Assembly (NCBI GenBank): GCA_027576995.1
Contig: JANBQC010000027.1
Coordinates: forward strand, 1-64,000
Origin: Dimargaris cristalligena
Lineage: Eukaryota > Kickxellomycota > Dimargaritomycetes > Dimargaritales > Dimargaritaceae
Length of the DNA stretch: 64,000 bases
Direction: 5' to 3'
Shown: positions 1-11,600 of the stretch, piece by piece
How the letters are laid out: each line of letters starts with the position of its first letter
Position numbering within the stretch: position 1 is the first letter of the stretch
The notes under the pieces: generated by a model
The model's database searches: none
What the model was told of the DNA's origin: nothing
The model's input: the letters and a program-made list of their open reading frames with translations, nothing else
Translations under genes and position numbers: made by a program

Positions 1-1829
1 AGCCCGCTTGGCCGTGTCCAACGCCCCGCCTACTGTTAGAAGCCTATCCCCGAGACTCTTGACGGACTAAGAGTGGTCAACTCGGGCGACATATTGGGAT
101 GCCTATTTATTAAATAAATCGTGTTAACTATCTGATCTTATTTATTATGATAGAAATAAGTCTAGGATAATGACCGGTAATAATTTAATTGGTCTGGATT
201 ATTCCGTATATAATATAATGCTACTGTGGCAATATGGATAATGGTGGGGCTATGGACGGATGCCTTTATCTGTGTTGATGGAAAATATTGAATTAGTTTA
301 CTGAAACGGCCACACAAAAATCTAAAATACCGAATTAAATTGTATGTTCCAGCCAGGGTGTGACGTCTTCAGATTTTTCTCAGTTGGGGATATTTTCGAT
401 TGATATTTTTCAAATAAGGTGTCCATAACTGCAAACTCTCTATACATCAATCTACTAACATCTTCTTTCCGACTTTTTGATGTAAAATAGTCGGTTTTAT
501 ATATATCCGTATATTCCCTGGTGGTGTTCTTTAGATAAACGTTTTGGCCAATGAGTATAATGTATATAGCGCAGCCCCGGGGGTGCACATCTCTACTATC
601 TAATATACTATAAAATTTTAACTAACATAGCTACTTCTCCTATAACCTGCAACCTCGACTAGTGTATACCATAGAATGTACATTATACTGCAGATAGCCT
701 CGCTCCAACCGGTGGTCACTGTTTCCGAGTGTTGCCATCTAGTTTTGTCAATGGAAAATTACTTGGTGGCGGCCCTTTGTTTTTCGGTATATAGGGCGGA
801 TTTGTTGCTGTTGTATATCAAAAGGCCCCATTGACTTTACCATACATATTACAATCGGAACCCTATACAGCTGGACTGAATTTCTCTCATATGGGTAAAG
901 TTCAGCTTGGTTGTACAAGGTTTTAACTGATATGTGTATGGGAAAATCGGTGGGATGTTTATTTTCAACCAGTAGTATTTGCCTCATCAAATGGATTTTT
1001 CGTTATACAGCCTTGCTGAACTACTCCCATATCTTATGTTCCAGTATTCGTGATTTTTTAGGGGTATACGCCTTATTCGATAAAGAGTACACGATTTAGA
1101 GAGCAATTGCTTAGCTGTGAATTGTTTTACCTCCACCATCTCTTCAACTGAAAAGGAACCGTTATTTTTGGCTCTAGTCGGGAATTCTAGAGTCTCTCTT
1201 ACTTGGTTGCTGTTTCCTCAATCCACTGAACCCGACCGCTCGGACCCACAGTTGTATATTTGGACTGTGGTTTAAATAGGTACCGGTAACTATCTTTCAT
1301 ACCAAAAAGTCAAGTAGATTTATAGTGCCACAAAATTTAATTGCCAGGTTATTAATACTGACATCCAGGCGCCCCAAATGATAGCAATTGTAACTCAACT
1401 TAATAGATGTTTGAATCTCGGGGAATAGTACAGATTATAGCAAAATAATAAACGCTGCTTTAAAGTGCATGTCTAGAAAACCGAGGAAAACGGAGATGGA
1501 CGAACGAAAAACTATAACACGAAAGTAATTGTAGTATGTGAAAATGGGATGTCGAATAACTGCGGGATATTCGGTCATTAAGTACGGATACTCGTATAAC
1601 CAAAATGAAGGTGAAGAGGCTTATCAGTTGAAAAATCGTACATATTCAAATAGATATAGACAGTCACTTTGAATTAATGATGGAAGAAGGCAGTTTATCA
1701 ATATTTAATTATTTCTGGGTGGCATCGACCATCAAACGTGAAATATTTTTCACTACGACATTACTAGCCACACCATATAGTAGGGATGTATTCGCGACGG
1801 CCAATGATTAACGCTAGAAGGGCGAGCCA
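1..1829. other. gene-poor AT-rich stretch
   Basis: I see no supportable gene here. The short open frames lack signal peptides, family motifs or splice structure. The composition is AT-rich like the other non-coding parts of the window. Confidence 0.6.
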
Positions 1830-2922
1830 GTCGATGGGGCCAACTAACTTAGGGAGGCAACAGGGGTTCTGGTCACTACAACAAGATTTTATTACACCGT
1901 GCACAGCTGAGCCGGCATCAAAAACTACAAAGAGCTAACGACTCAACAGCTAGATAGGCTAACATACCCAAGCACTAAAAATACAATACCCTTGCGGTCA
2001 ACCCTTATTATTTGACCACAGTCTGAAGATGGCCCCGTCAATCTAATTTACCTCATTATTATCCATTGTTTTTTGCCCTTCTCTTCTCCTCCCTCTTATC
2101 ATTTCTTCTATTTTCCCTCTTTACGCGTTATCCTCCAATTGGTATACCCAACCGTACCACTATATCCGGCCCGCCTATTCCCCCTTGACCGTTTTTGAGG
2201 TATTCACTGGTAGTAGCCCCCTGGTTCTTTGCCGATCGTTGGTTGTTTGAATGTCTTTCAATTTTCTATACAATGCCCAAATCGTAGTATAGAAAGCCTA
2301 AATGGTGTGGAAAGTGAGATGTCGGAGAAGAGGGGCAGGGGACAGTAAAGCTTGTCGTCTATATTGAGCTCCCCGCTAATGGCCAGTGCCATAGCTATAC
2401 TGGTAGAAAGTGGTGTGGAGTATTGCCTAGACCCAGTAATATGGGTAATGACAATGCCCAGCGAACACATTTGCCCACTACGACTAGGTGAGGGTTAGCA
2501 CCATAAGGGTGGAGTTTGGGGGTCGCAGTGGGTAAAGAGCGATAATTCTAGAATTCGAAAAAGAAACGAACTATGGACGGCAGATATTTGGCCAATCCAC
2601 AACGCTCTTTATTATAACATATTAATGGGGTTTAGCGAAATGAGGCCAGTACTTCGAAAATGATTGCTCATTGTTTCAATTTAATATAAAAATCCTCATT
2701 GATATAGGCACTGTGTTTAGAGAGCATTGGTCATTTGGTTGAATGCCAGAAAGGCCAGGCATAGGCAGAATACTTTAGCGATTTACAAAGGCAGGATGTA
2801 TATGTTTAGTTCAAGGGCTGTTATTCCCCCGTGGAAAAATTGGCAGAAAATGGTGGCGACTAGCGATGCGTCTAGGGGCGAGACCGTATTATCGCGAAAT
2901 TCTCTGGTTATATCATAAAAGA

Positions 2923-2930
2923 TATGAAAA
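2923..2930 (+). promoter_or_regulatory. TATA-like element of peptide gene copy 1
   Basis: TATGAAAA lies 158 bases before the start codon at 3081. The paralogous copy has a perfect TATAAAA exactly 158 bases before its start codon, followed by the same CCGGCCG run. This supports a core promoter role. Confidence 0.5.
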
Positions 2931-3080
2931 CCGGCCGGCGGTCTCTCTTAATTACATCATTAACAACATCCACACCTCCATTGCCTGCATATTCATTGAC
3001 TTACATTTCCCTTGCAACCTTCCGCTCTTTACCCAATCCACCATTACCCATTCCATCACCATTACCGTACCCAAGCCAAA

Positions 3081-3281
3081 ATGCGTACCATGTTCGTTAT
3101 CCCCACTCTGATGGCCTTCACTGCCATGATTTTCTTTGTCACCGTGACTGCCGCCCCCGCCGCACCTCGCAAGAGTGGTTCGATTAGAGAGAAAGCGGGT
3201 CGTTTTGCTAACTCCGCCGTAGGAACCGCAATGATTGGCGCAGGTTTCAGCGCTGGTATAACTAAAGTCACGAGCCCCTAA
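3081..3281 (+). CDS. small secreted peptide, copy 1 (66 aa)
   Basis: Single-exon gene for a 66-residue protein of no family I recognise. Residues 1 to about 24 form a hydrophobic signal peptide ending in a TAAPAAP-type cleavage region. The mature part is about 40 residues, cysteine-free and basic at its start (RKSG, REKAGR), then rich in small residues and glycine (SAVGTAMIGAG). The frame is open further upstream, to 3012, but the start at 3081 is chosen for four reasons: it sits in an AGCCAAAATG context kept in all three copies, the signal peptide begins there, and the shared TATA element and 3' UTR fit it. The amphipathic, glycine-rich mature part could be membrane-active or an effector, but that is inference only. 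Confidence 0.75.
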   Translation: MRTMFVIPTLMAFTAMIFFVTVTAAPAAPRKSGSIREKAGRFANSAVGTAMIGAGFSAGITKVTSP

Positions 3282-3435
3282 TCTATTTTATGTCAACTTC
3301 TCTGTCATTGCCAGCCCACTTTCACGGTCTCTGAACAACTTGGGTTGCCATGAGTGATCCGTTTATAGCCGTCGATACCCCAGGTTGACGGGTTATTTTT
3401 ACCCGGTCACACTTGGTGGCGCAACCAGCATTAAC

Positions 3436-3441
3436 AATAAA
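3436..3441 (+). terminator. polyadenylation signal, peptide copy 1
   Basis: AATAAA lies 155 bases after the stop codon, within a block conserved with the other two copies (AATAAAACYC). This supports a transcribed 3' UTR. Confidence 0.55.
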
Positions 3442-3850
3442 ACTCTATCTACTGCGTGAACGAAGTCGTGTATATGACTATACTAGGTCTAATCAACATA
3501 ATTGGATTACGCGTATCTCTCATCTGATGATAATTGCGGCAAGTTTTATGATATGGGGGAGACTTGACCTGTCTGTATAATGAAAGTTTCGATTGGTACA
3601 CGGGGATTTACTGGTTAAAAAAAAATCCTCCTCCCAGTTTCCCGTATATATACATCTATATGACTTAAACTTTAATACAGTTGAATTAAATTCCATCTGT
3701 ATCGATTGGGCAATGCTAGTCACTATCAGCTATATGTTTAGGAGCAACCCTGTTAGTGATGATCAGGTATGGATGTCATAACAGTATCGTTAAAATTGGC
3801 TGACCTCTTGCCTGATACTCAAGTGTAAAGCCAGAATTGACCCATATATA

Positions 3851-5161
3851 TTTATATGGCATGCCATATAATGTTACTTTTTGTTGAAGATTAATCTCTC
3901 AATGTCCTTCCGCCCTCCGGAAATGAGGCAATTAAATTGAGAAAGTCGTCCGTAAAGGTAGAGCAGTCTGCCTTCCCGCGGCTGTAGTATTGGATGCACG
4001 AGATGGAGACGGTATTGCTCAGCTTATAAATAATCTACAGTCATATTTTCGGACAATTATGCCTAAGGATCGGCAGAGAAGTTAAATTCGGGTTGACATT
4101 GCACCATGGGTGGGGGCCACAGTGATTTAGTGTTAGGAATGGCCAATAATTGCCAAGGGGCATTAATACAGGCGAGTCATATTATTCCTTGAACTATTGG
4201 CCCACTCCCTTTTAATGGCTATTCAGAACATGTCGTTCTACGCAACCAGTTGCGGGGAGGAGAACACATTCAGAAATATGTTACCTGAGGCATTCCATGG
4301 GAATACTCCCAGTCCGTGTTCGGGATAGTTGGTTACAACTGTGCTGGGATGGCCGTCCCCCAGCGGCAACTTCCTACCAAGACTCACCTAAAGTACTATT
4401 CTGAGGTCCTTGACATGTTTCGGCGACCGTTTGGTTCGTCAGCACTTTACAAAATTGGTGTGTTTCTCTCACATGGAAATTGCTACCTGCCACTCGACCA
4501 TGTAATAATGCGTTAGCCAATTATAAATACCTCCCTAGCCAATGTAAATTTTAAAATCCCAAATGAATATTTTATACAACAGTAATTCTTCCAGGGTTAA
4601 GTACGGTAGATCGCATTTATCTCTTGTTCCTGACTATAGTATTGGGTAAGTAGCGAACCATGCCGAAATACTGCAGCTTTTCATTCGAATTCCCGCCAGC
4701 GGCCCTAATTTCATCTGCAAATGGTATTGTCACCTTAAGCGGATTTCCATTTTACTCTCTTGGGATTTGGCTGATATGCAGCAGATTAAAAATTATGCAG
4801 CTATATGGGCGTGTATGAGTGCATACGGCATTGAATTTGACGGCAGGCAATACCCGGAAGTCTCGCGTTCATGAGTAATGGGGCACTTGCTACTTAACCC
4901 GTACGTAATTCCCCTCAATTGAATCACGCGCTAACCACAATATTTGAATTTTGGATTTATATTATGGCAAAAGTCCCATATGTCATGAACAGCTAGAAAA
5001 TACACCAGAATGTCGTGCTTAGGAAAAGGTCAAATGTATACAGTATTGTAAGGAAGAGCTGTAAAGCCGACCATGTCCGGTCGCTCATGTTCGGCACTCA
5101 GGGATTATTATGGTCATGTCTGTAACCGTTACCTTCTTGGTGCTCATTTTTTTTTTTCAGG
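3851..5161. other. no gene seen
   Basis: AT-rich, with only short frames lacking motifs. A block near 4640-4680 resembles one near 17480-17515 downstream of peptide copy 2, so the old duplication may extend beyond the marked limits. Confidence 0.5.
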
Positions 5162-5476
5162 TTATTCTCCTTTTGGGACCTTAACATGTTCGTTGTCCAC
5201 ATCCGCGTCCTCGCCCTCGCTCTTTTCCTCGCTTTTGCCTTCGTTCTTTTTCTCATGACCAGTTAATTCACGGACCTTTTCAATTCCCTTTTTTAGAGAC
5301 TCTTCAACACCAACGTGGACAGCCACCTCTTCAAGCAACTCGAGGACGGCGAATCCTTGTCGACGGTATAGGGTGGTTGCATGGGGTGTATCACTGTCGA
5401 CTGGTTGAGGTCGAGCGCTAACTGATGCGACAGCAGCGATGCCAATGGCGGTAAGAGGTAGCCAGCGAATATACAT
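5162..5476 (-). CDS. small secreted acidic/helical protein (104 aa)
   Basis: Intronless minus-strand frame. Residues 1-22 are a signal peptide (MYIRW, then a hydrophobic stretch ending SVSARP). A dibasic LYRRQG near residue 38 resembles a Kex2-type processing site. It is followed by a predicted amphipathic helix (FAVLELLEEVAVHVGVEES) and a highly charged Lys/Glu tail (EKKNEGKSEEKSEGEDAD). There are no cysteines and no recognised domain. It lies in the same gene-poor tract as the repeated peptide gene, but its sequence is unrelated. Probable product: a secreted propeptide of unknown role. The signal peptide, the basic site and the lack of stop codons are what support it. Confidence 0.6.
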   Translation of the reverse strand: MYIRWLPLTAIGIAAVASVSARPQPVDSDTPHATTLYRRQGFAVLELLEEVAVHVGVEESLKKGIEKVRELTGHEKKNEGKSEEKSEGEDADVDNEHVKVPKGE

Positions 5477-7170
5477 AATGGCGAGTGATTATTATTATTG
5501 TTATTTTTTACTTTACGGGGATGTGTCAAATTATAATAATTGTTCTGTGTAAAGAAGATTCTAAGCCTGGGATACTAAAATAGTAATAAGCCATTTATAA
5601 TACATAGGTAAAAAAGCATAGCTAGTTGGCGGTGGGTTAGTACAAACAATTCATAAATTGTAATGAGGGCAAACCGAATGGTATAACACACGGTATTAGT
5701 AATATATATAGTGAAAATTGGGACTTACATTTCAATAGTAAAACAACGGTTTGTAGATTAGCACTATTAATTTCACGCAAAAACTGAACAGAGTGCTAAT
5801 TAGGGCACTGGCCCGAGTTTATATATTCCGCCTAAATACATTTATACTTTTAGCAGTGGCCTGGTAAAACTATGAGCCACTAAAGGAAAAGGGGCTTAAT
5901 GTGGACCATTTATGAAGGCCGCGCTAGAGTTCTGAGTACGCCAGGCCAAAATGAGGGACTGTATGATGACTTAGAGAGATACCTCCACTATTACATATAC
6001 TTGGCCGCGCTTGGTCGGCGCTATTGAATTCCATTGAATATTTATGGGCGCATGTCCAGAGGACTTGGCACCGGCCCCTTTGGGGAATGGGAAGGGCGAC
6101 TGGTCTTGTAATACCGCCTCAACGAACACTCAAGACATAAAATGTGGGTTAAATAGCAGGCGAGAGTATCACTAAAGGCCAAGCCTGCTTCACTGATAGT
6201 CAATTAAGGGGCCATTATCCTTACACGTTCATTTTAGGGAGCGACTTGTTGGCTACCGGTAAGCCCGCCCCCCGCCCTCGCTATAATCACAGGAATAAAA
6301 GGATTACAATAATATACGACCAAGACCATAGATAGGCCGATTACAAAAGCCCGTAATACTTTTTCGCCAAAAACTTTTCCCGACCGGCGGTACACGATGG
6401 TGAAAAAGTATTCTAGGAACGGGCCCCCGCATAAACTGATCACCGGATTTGGGCTTACCAAAAGCCATGTCTGTTGTTAACACTCAATTGGTCCCCGTAT
6501 AAAGAAAGTGTTGGCAATCCGGTATGGATGGCTAGATTATTGGCCGTTTCTCGGCAAAACTTATCCATGACCCCCTCCCCCTTGGGGTATACTTAGAAGG
6601 CTTGGCGCGAGGACCATCCGTCTTTCAGGGTGCCACAGACAATCCCCTATATATATATATATACTCTAAGGCGTGGCTACCGTTGGATAAATATTTAGCC
6701 TATATGTATGTGGACAGGCCCCCCTCTATGGTTTGCAGCCCTGGCCGACCACGCTTTCAATACAGCCCTAAATAATAATAGAAAAATAACAACGCCCGTT
6801 GAGTAGTTAATAAATGACATATTCAAGTCAGGTGTCATGGCATATCTCGGGTAGGAGCAGATTAAGGTACTCAACAGCTGGGTTCCATAGCACTATTTAC
6901 AATGATATTTTCCTTCGAGCTAACTCCCAAAAACATCATCATATATCCGTACAAAACAGATCCACGGGGGTTTTATGGGCCAGGGGAAAAGAAGCCACAG
7001 GTTTGTCAACTAAGGACACTCCCAGCGTAACTCCCCTTATTAAACTGGTGGGCTGAGAACCGATAATTTATTTTAATGTTTAGGTCCATTTTATTTAGCC
7101 ACATAAATGGCTGGTATACTACTCCAATGGCCGAAATATCATTGGAGGACCGTTAGTTACCACTTGGGAC
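5477..7170. other. no gene seen; short (TA)n
   Basis: AT-rich, with only short frames that lack motifs. A (TA) tract is present at about 6650-6662. Confidence 0.55.
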
Positions 7171-7563
7171 TTAATAATACGGGCGGCGGCTGTTAGGACG
7201 ACCCATTGGCCTGTAATCCTCGGGGTGGTTATCTTTTACATAGCGGACAAACCTATCCACGTTGGTGGGGAATTCAATAGGAGACAGTAGGGGAGGTCGC
7301 ATATTAGGGGGAATTCTACGGTTGTCGTGGAATTCACCGACCATTTCGCCCCAGTTCTCTACACTGGGACTAGTCATCACCAACTTCAGGAGCTTTTTGT
7401 ATTCAACGGCATAGTTGGAGTCCTTGGCATCTTTTGGGGCAGCATCAACGTTTACAACCAGGGCACTGGGGTCTTTGGAAGTAAGCTGTCCATCTTCCAC
7501 CGAGGTTGGCCGGGCGGCCACCATCGTGACGCAGAGTGATAAAAACAGCAAACGCGACTGCAT
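7171..7563 (-). CDS. secreted protein of unknown function (130 aa)
   Basis: Intronless frame with a clear signal peptide (MQSRLLFLSLCVTMVAARP, cleavage near residue 18). The mature part has a predicted helix (YAVEYKKLLKLVM), an aromatic WGEMVGEFHDNR segment and a Pro/Arg-rich C-terminus ending RRPYY. There are no cysteines and no family I recognise. Base composition is more GC-rich than its surroundings, as expected for coding DNA. It is the third type of small secreted protein in this part of the window. Confidence 0.65.
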   Translation of the reverse strand: MQSRLLFLSLCVTMVAARPTSVEDGQLTSKDPSALVVNVDAAPKDAKDSNYAVEYKKLLKLVMTSPSVENWGEMVGEFHDNRRIPPNMRPPLLSPIEFPTNVDRFVRYVKDNHPEDYRPMGRPNSRRPYY

Positions 7564-8669
7564 TGGCTTAGAGAGCGGCGCGGCGAGGGAGATATGGATG
7601 TTCGATAAGCTGTGAAATTAGTTACCGATTGCTAGGAAATAGCCAAAGTACAGCGTTGAGGGAAATGATGCGAGCATTAAAGTAAGAGTGTTGAGATTGA
7701 ATCTTGAGAAGTCAGTAGAATGGACCTACTCGTTAATATATAATGTGGGCCCAAACATCGCCGGTTGTTTCGCTAGGTTGATTTATTGATTGATAGACGA
7801 TTGTACAGTGGAGGCCTGTACAGTTGCTGCCGCACGATAGTTGAATATGAAACGAATTTGTTTATCCGTCCAGCCAAGTCAGTACCACCCAGTGGCTATT
7901 GAAAAACGATGCTTGGAGAGCAACCAGAGCGAGAAGTGGAGTGTGTGGGCCTTCCGGACAGCTTCACCATTTCCTACTTCGATGGTATACCAAGTCCGGC
8001 AGATGTAACCTTGCGATACAAGTCCCTTGATGTATAAGCATGATTGGGTTGGCTCAGCAGCTTAATATATTTCAAGAGTGCGGGGGGGCCAAAGTGCCGT
8101 GGCAAAGCACATGGAGCAATGTGCGTGTGTGAGGATGGTACACGGGAACAGGCGCACTTGTTCTCAAGCACCACAGTATCCCTTTGTTTATTGAATACAT
8201 TGTACAACCATTACCCGTTATTATTCAGCGTCTCCCCCTTCTCATTGTCTCCCGTCTGTGCCAACAATGACTAAACATGTGTATTGAGCAACAGCTTCCA
8301 CGACTTGGATTGGACCTGATGGCTGGTTTGGTGAAACTACCCAAAGAAAGCCTATTGTTAATAGGAGGGCCAGGGCCGCCGGTAATCCGCCCCCCTAATA
8401 GATACCGACGTTTGTCCCGGCTGCAGACTGAGGCGCCATACGTTAATGCCCTAGCGTATATATGCGATGGGTTTATTAGAATGCCTATATATAAAATCGG
8501 TTGAGTGTTCGGGTTAGTTCACCACCGGTGGCCCACTTCAGCCAAAAGAAGGTAGCTATCCGCGTGATACAAAATGGGGGTGCGTTGTAAAAAAAAAGAA
8601 AAGAAAATATAACAATGCAGTAGTAGGGAATGAAAAAAAGCTCGAGTTACATGGCGGGTCTAACAGAGA
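7564..8669. other. intergenic, 5' of secreted gene and 3' of MSH6
   Basis: No gene supported. The stretch holds the promoter side of the minus-strand secreted-protein gene and the 3' flank of MSH6, including a purine-rich run at about 8590-8640. Confidence 0.5.
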
Positions 8670-11600
8670 TTAATGAAGGGTCTGCCACTGCTGGACAATG
8701 GTGAGGGCCGAGAAACGGTTGAGCATTTCCTGTTCGGAATTGGCTAAGCCATTGGAACATCCGGTGGGACTAGAGCTGCTCTCATTAGCATCAAAGGCGT
8801 CAGCCCACTGGAGCAGGAACTTCAGATCGGCCTGGCAGGTCATGGGTAAATGGGCCACCGCCGGTACCGCCTTGGTTGACGACTGGTCGGACGGAAGGGG
8901 GGGAATGGCCCCCATTGGCTGACTGGTAAGGGCATTGAGTTTCTGGGAAGCCTCGAATTGTTCGGCCACCGTTTCGGCGCGGTCCACGACCGATCGGGGG
9001 ATTCCTGCCATCCCGGCCACGTTCATGCCGTAACTCTTGGGGCATACCCCGGGGACCAGTTTGTAGAGGAAGGTCACGTCGCGGTGGGCGGGGTCGACGT
9101 GGCAGTCCATATGCATGAGCCGGACCTGGGGGTGGGCGGCCATTTCGCGGGTGAGCGCGTGGTAGTGGGTGGAGAAGAGGCCCACACAACCCACCCGGGT
9201 AGCCAGATGGTGAAGTACGGCGAAGGCCACCGCATAGCCGTCGAAAGTACTGGTACCCCGGCCCAGTTCATCCAAAATCACGAGGGAGCGCGGCGTGGCC
9301 TCCCGGAGGATTTTCGAGGTCTCGCTGAGTTCGACCATGAAGGTACTCTGGCCCCGGAGGATATCGTCGTGGGCCCCAATGCGGGTGAAAATACGGTCCA
9401 CTGGGCTCAAGCGGCAGCGGCGGGCAGGTACGTAACAGCCCAGCTGGGCCATAATGACGGCCAGGCACGTCTGCCGCAGCAGGGTGCTCTTACCACCCGC
9501 GTTGGGACCCGTCAACAGTATCATACTGGGCTGGGCCGTGTCGGGGGAATCGCCCCCTAAAATGGTGTCGTTGGGGATAAAGTCGGAGCCGGCCGTTTCG
9601 GTCACGCAAGGGTGGCGCAGTTCGGTTAGTTCCAGTACGCTCCGACCATCGGGACCGGGTTCGACAAATTCCGGGCGACAGGCGGGTGACCCCAAACTCT
9701 GGGCACAGAGCGCCAATCCAACGAGGCAGTCCAGTTCGGACACGGTGCGCACGGCACGCAGCCACTGACTATAGTGCTGGTCGAACCGTTCGTACATTCG
9801 CCTCTCGATGTCCCGGAACACCGTACCGCGGGTTTCCAGTATTTCATTGAGTCGGCGCACCAGTTTCTGGGTAACGGGCGTCCAGTAGCGGTTGACGGCT
9901 TTGGTGGCCGATAATTTAGTAAAGTCGGCCGGCACTTTGACCGCCTTGGGCACTTCCAGCTGGTACACCTCCTTACCCAAGTCGCGGTACTCCAGTTTAG
10001 GACACTTGAGGGCGCGGCGCTGTTCTTTCAAATACTCCGCGAATTCCGCCTCAATCTCTGCCATCTGCTCGTTCACCGAGTCGAATTGGGGTTCGACCCC
10101 GGGGGTGGGGATTATGTTACTCTCCTTCTCGGCGACCTGGTGGTCAAAGGCCTGGGCAAAGAAAGCCAGGGGTTTGCTCAAGTCAGGGCATTGTTGGATA
10201 AGGGTAGCGAACCGGGCCGAACGGAACGCTGCGGATTGAGTCCGCAGGTCGGTTATGAGGGTCTGGATGTCACCAAACCCCCGTAACACGGTAAGTAAGT
10301 CCCGGACCCGACAGGTACCGGCGTGCACCCGACTGATCAGGCGTTCCAGGTCGGGTAAACGGGCCAATTGGCTGCGCAACTCGTCCCGGATAGGCGCCTG
10401 GGCATTCAAGTCGTCGATCATATCCAGGCGCTCGTTGATTTGGCGGGGGTTCCGCAGGGGGTGGCACATCCATTGGCGAAACAGCCGTTTACCGAAGGGG
10501 GTCGTGCAGCGGTTCAGCAGTTGGAATAGGGTACCGGCCTCCCCCTGGGCGTGCGTGGACGCCAAGTAGGTCAGCGAGTTATCCTCAGAGGTCTGGAACA
10601 ACTCCAAATTGGCCATCGTTTGGCCGTCCATAAGTAGCGATTGGGCCTGGCACATGGGTCGGTACACTTCAAAATTGCCCAGGGAAACCAGCTCGCGGTC
10701 GAGTTTGAGGGACCGCAGGTACGAAATAAGGCCACCGACGGCCGCCATGACAGTGGAATCGGACCGACTGGCTCGCAGCGCCGCGGGCCAGGCCCGGAAT
10801 GCCTCCAACTCGGCGGGTTCATCTCCAGCCATGGCATCAGGGCCGTTGCCACTGTCGGGGATACTGCTTGATGAAGCAGGGCTAAAATAGGATGGACTGC
10901 GGAGGAGCTCCGTTTCTGTAGTAGCGGCGTCCCAGAACTCCTTGTCAGGGGCCAAGCCATTCCAGACGGGAGTATGCAGCAGATTCTTCAACAGTCGCCA
11001 AGTGGGTTTGCTCAAGTGGCCTCGTTCATAGATCATTTCCTTGGGCTGGATCTGGATTAGCAGAGTCTCCAAAATGGTTCGGTTCGTATCATCTTGAAAC
11101 CCGCACAGTTGAAAATGCCCGGTAGCGGTGTCGACGAAGCAGAGACCGATGTAGGGGGCCGAATAGTCGTTGGCTGCACGTTCCTTGATGGCTAGGCAGT
11201 AGGTGGCCATATCGTGGCTAAGCATCGAGCCGTCCACAAGAGTCCCCGCGGTTAAAATACTCGTCAGTTCGCGGCGGATGATCTTATCCTCTTTGGCGAT
11301 TTTACCCGCCTTTTCGCGCATCGATTTACCTAGGGCGGTTTCCACCTGATCCACCTTGGCCACCTTATACCCCTTGGCGACGAACTGGGCGGCCCAGAAC
11401 TCAAATGAAGTCTCGGGCACTCCCACCATGCGCATGTTGACCCGGTCGGTTAATTTGAGGTCGAATTGCTGATGGCCAATGTCAGCGTCGTTTTCGTACA
11501 GCTCGTAGAACTTGCCCTTTTTAAAGAAAACAACGGTGTCGAAGTATTTGGCCTTGATGTCCCAGAATTGTTTTTCGAAGGGGGTAAATTTCTGCCAGGC

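Larger units (their letters stand above)
1830..3850 (+). repeat. secreted-peptide repeat unit, copy 1
   Basis: First of three related segments (the others are at about 15185-16980 and 17970-19850). Shared blocks include a CATTATTTGACCAC-like block near 2005-2025, a CGGTTGTTTGAAT-like block near 2240, a pyrimidine-rich 5' leader, the peptide gene, and a 3' UTR containing GGGTTGCCATG and AATAAA. The first shared block lies about 1.05-1.08 kb before the peptide start in all three copies. Outer limits are approximate because similarity fades gradually. No terminal inverted repeats or transposase frame were seen, so this looks like old segmental duplication rather than an intact transposon. Confidence 0.75.

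Noticed and set aside
1830..3850. Interpreting the repeated unit as an intact transposon
   Set aside because: No terminal inverted repeats, target-site duplications or transposase/reverse transcriptase frame were visible. Edges fade gradually.
8958..9560. 200-codon plus-strand frame opposite MSH6
   Set aside because: Antisense shadow of the GC-rich conserved MutS ATPase region.
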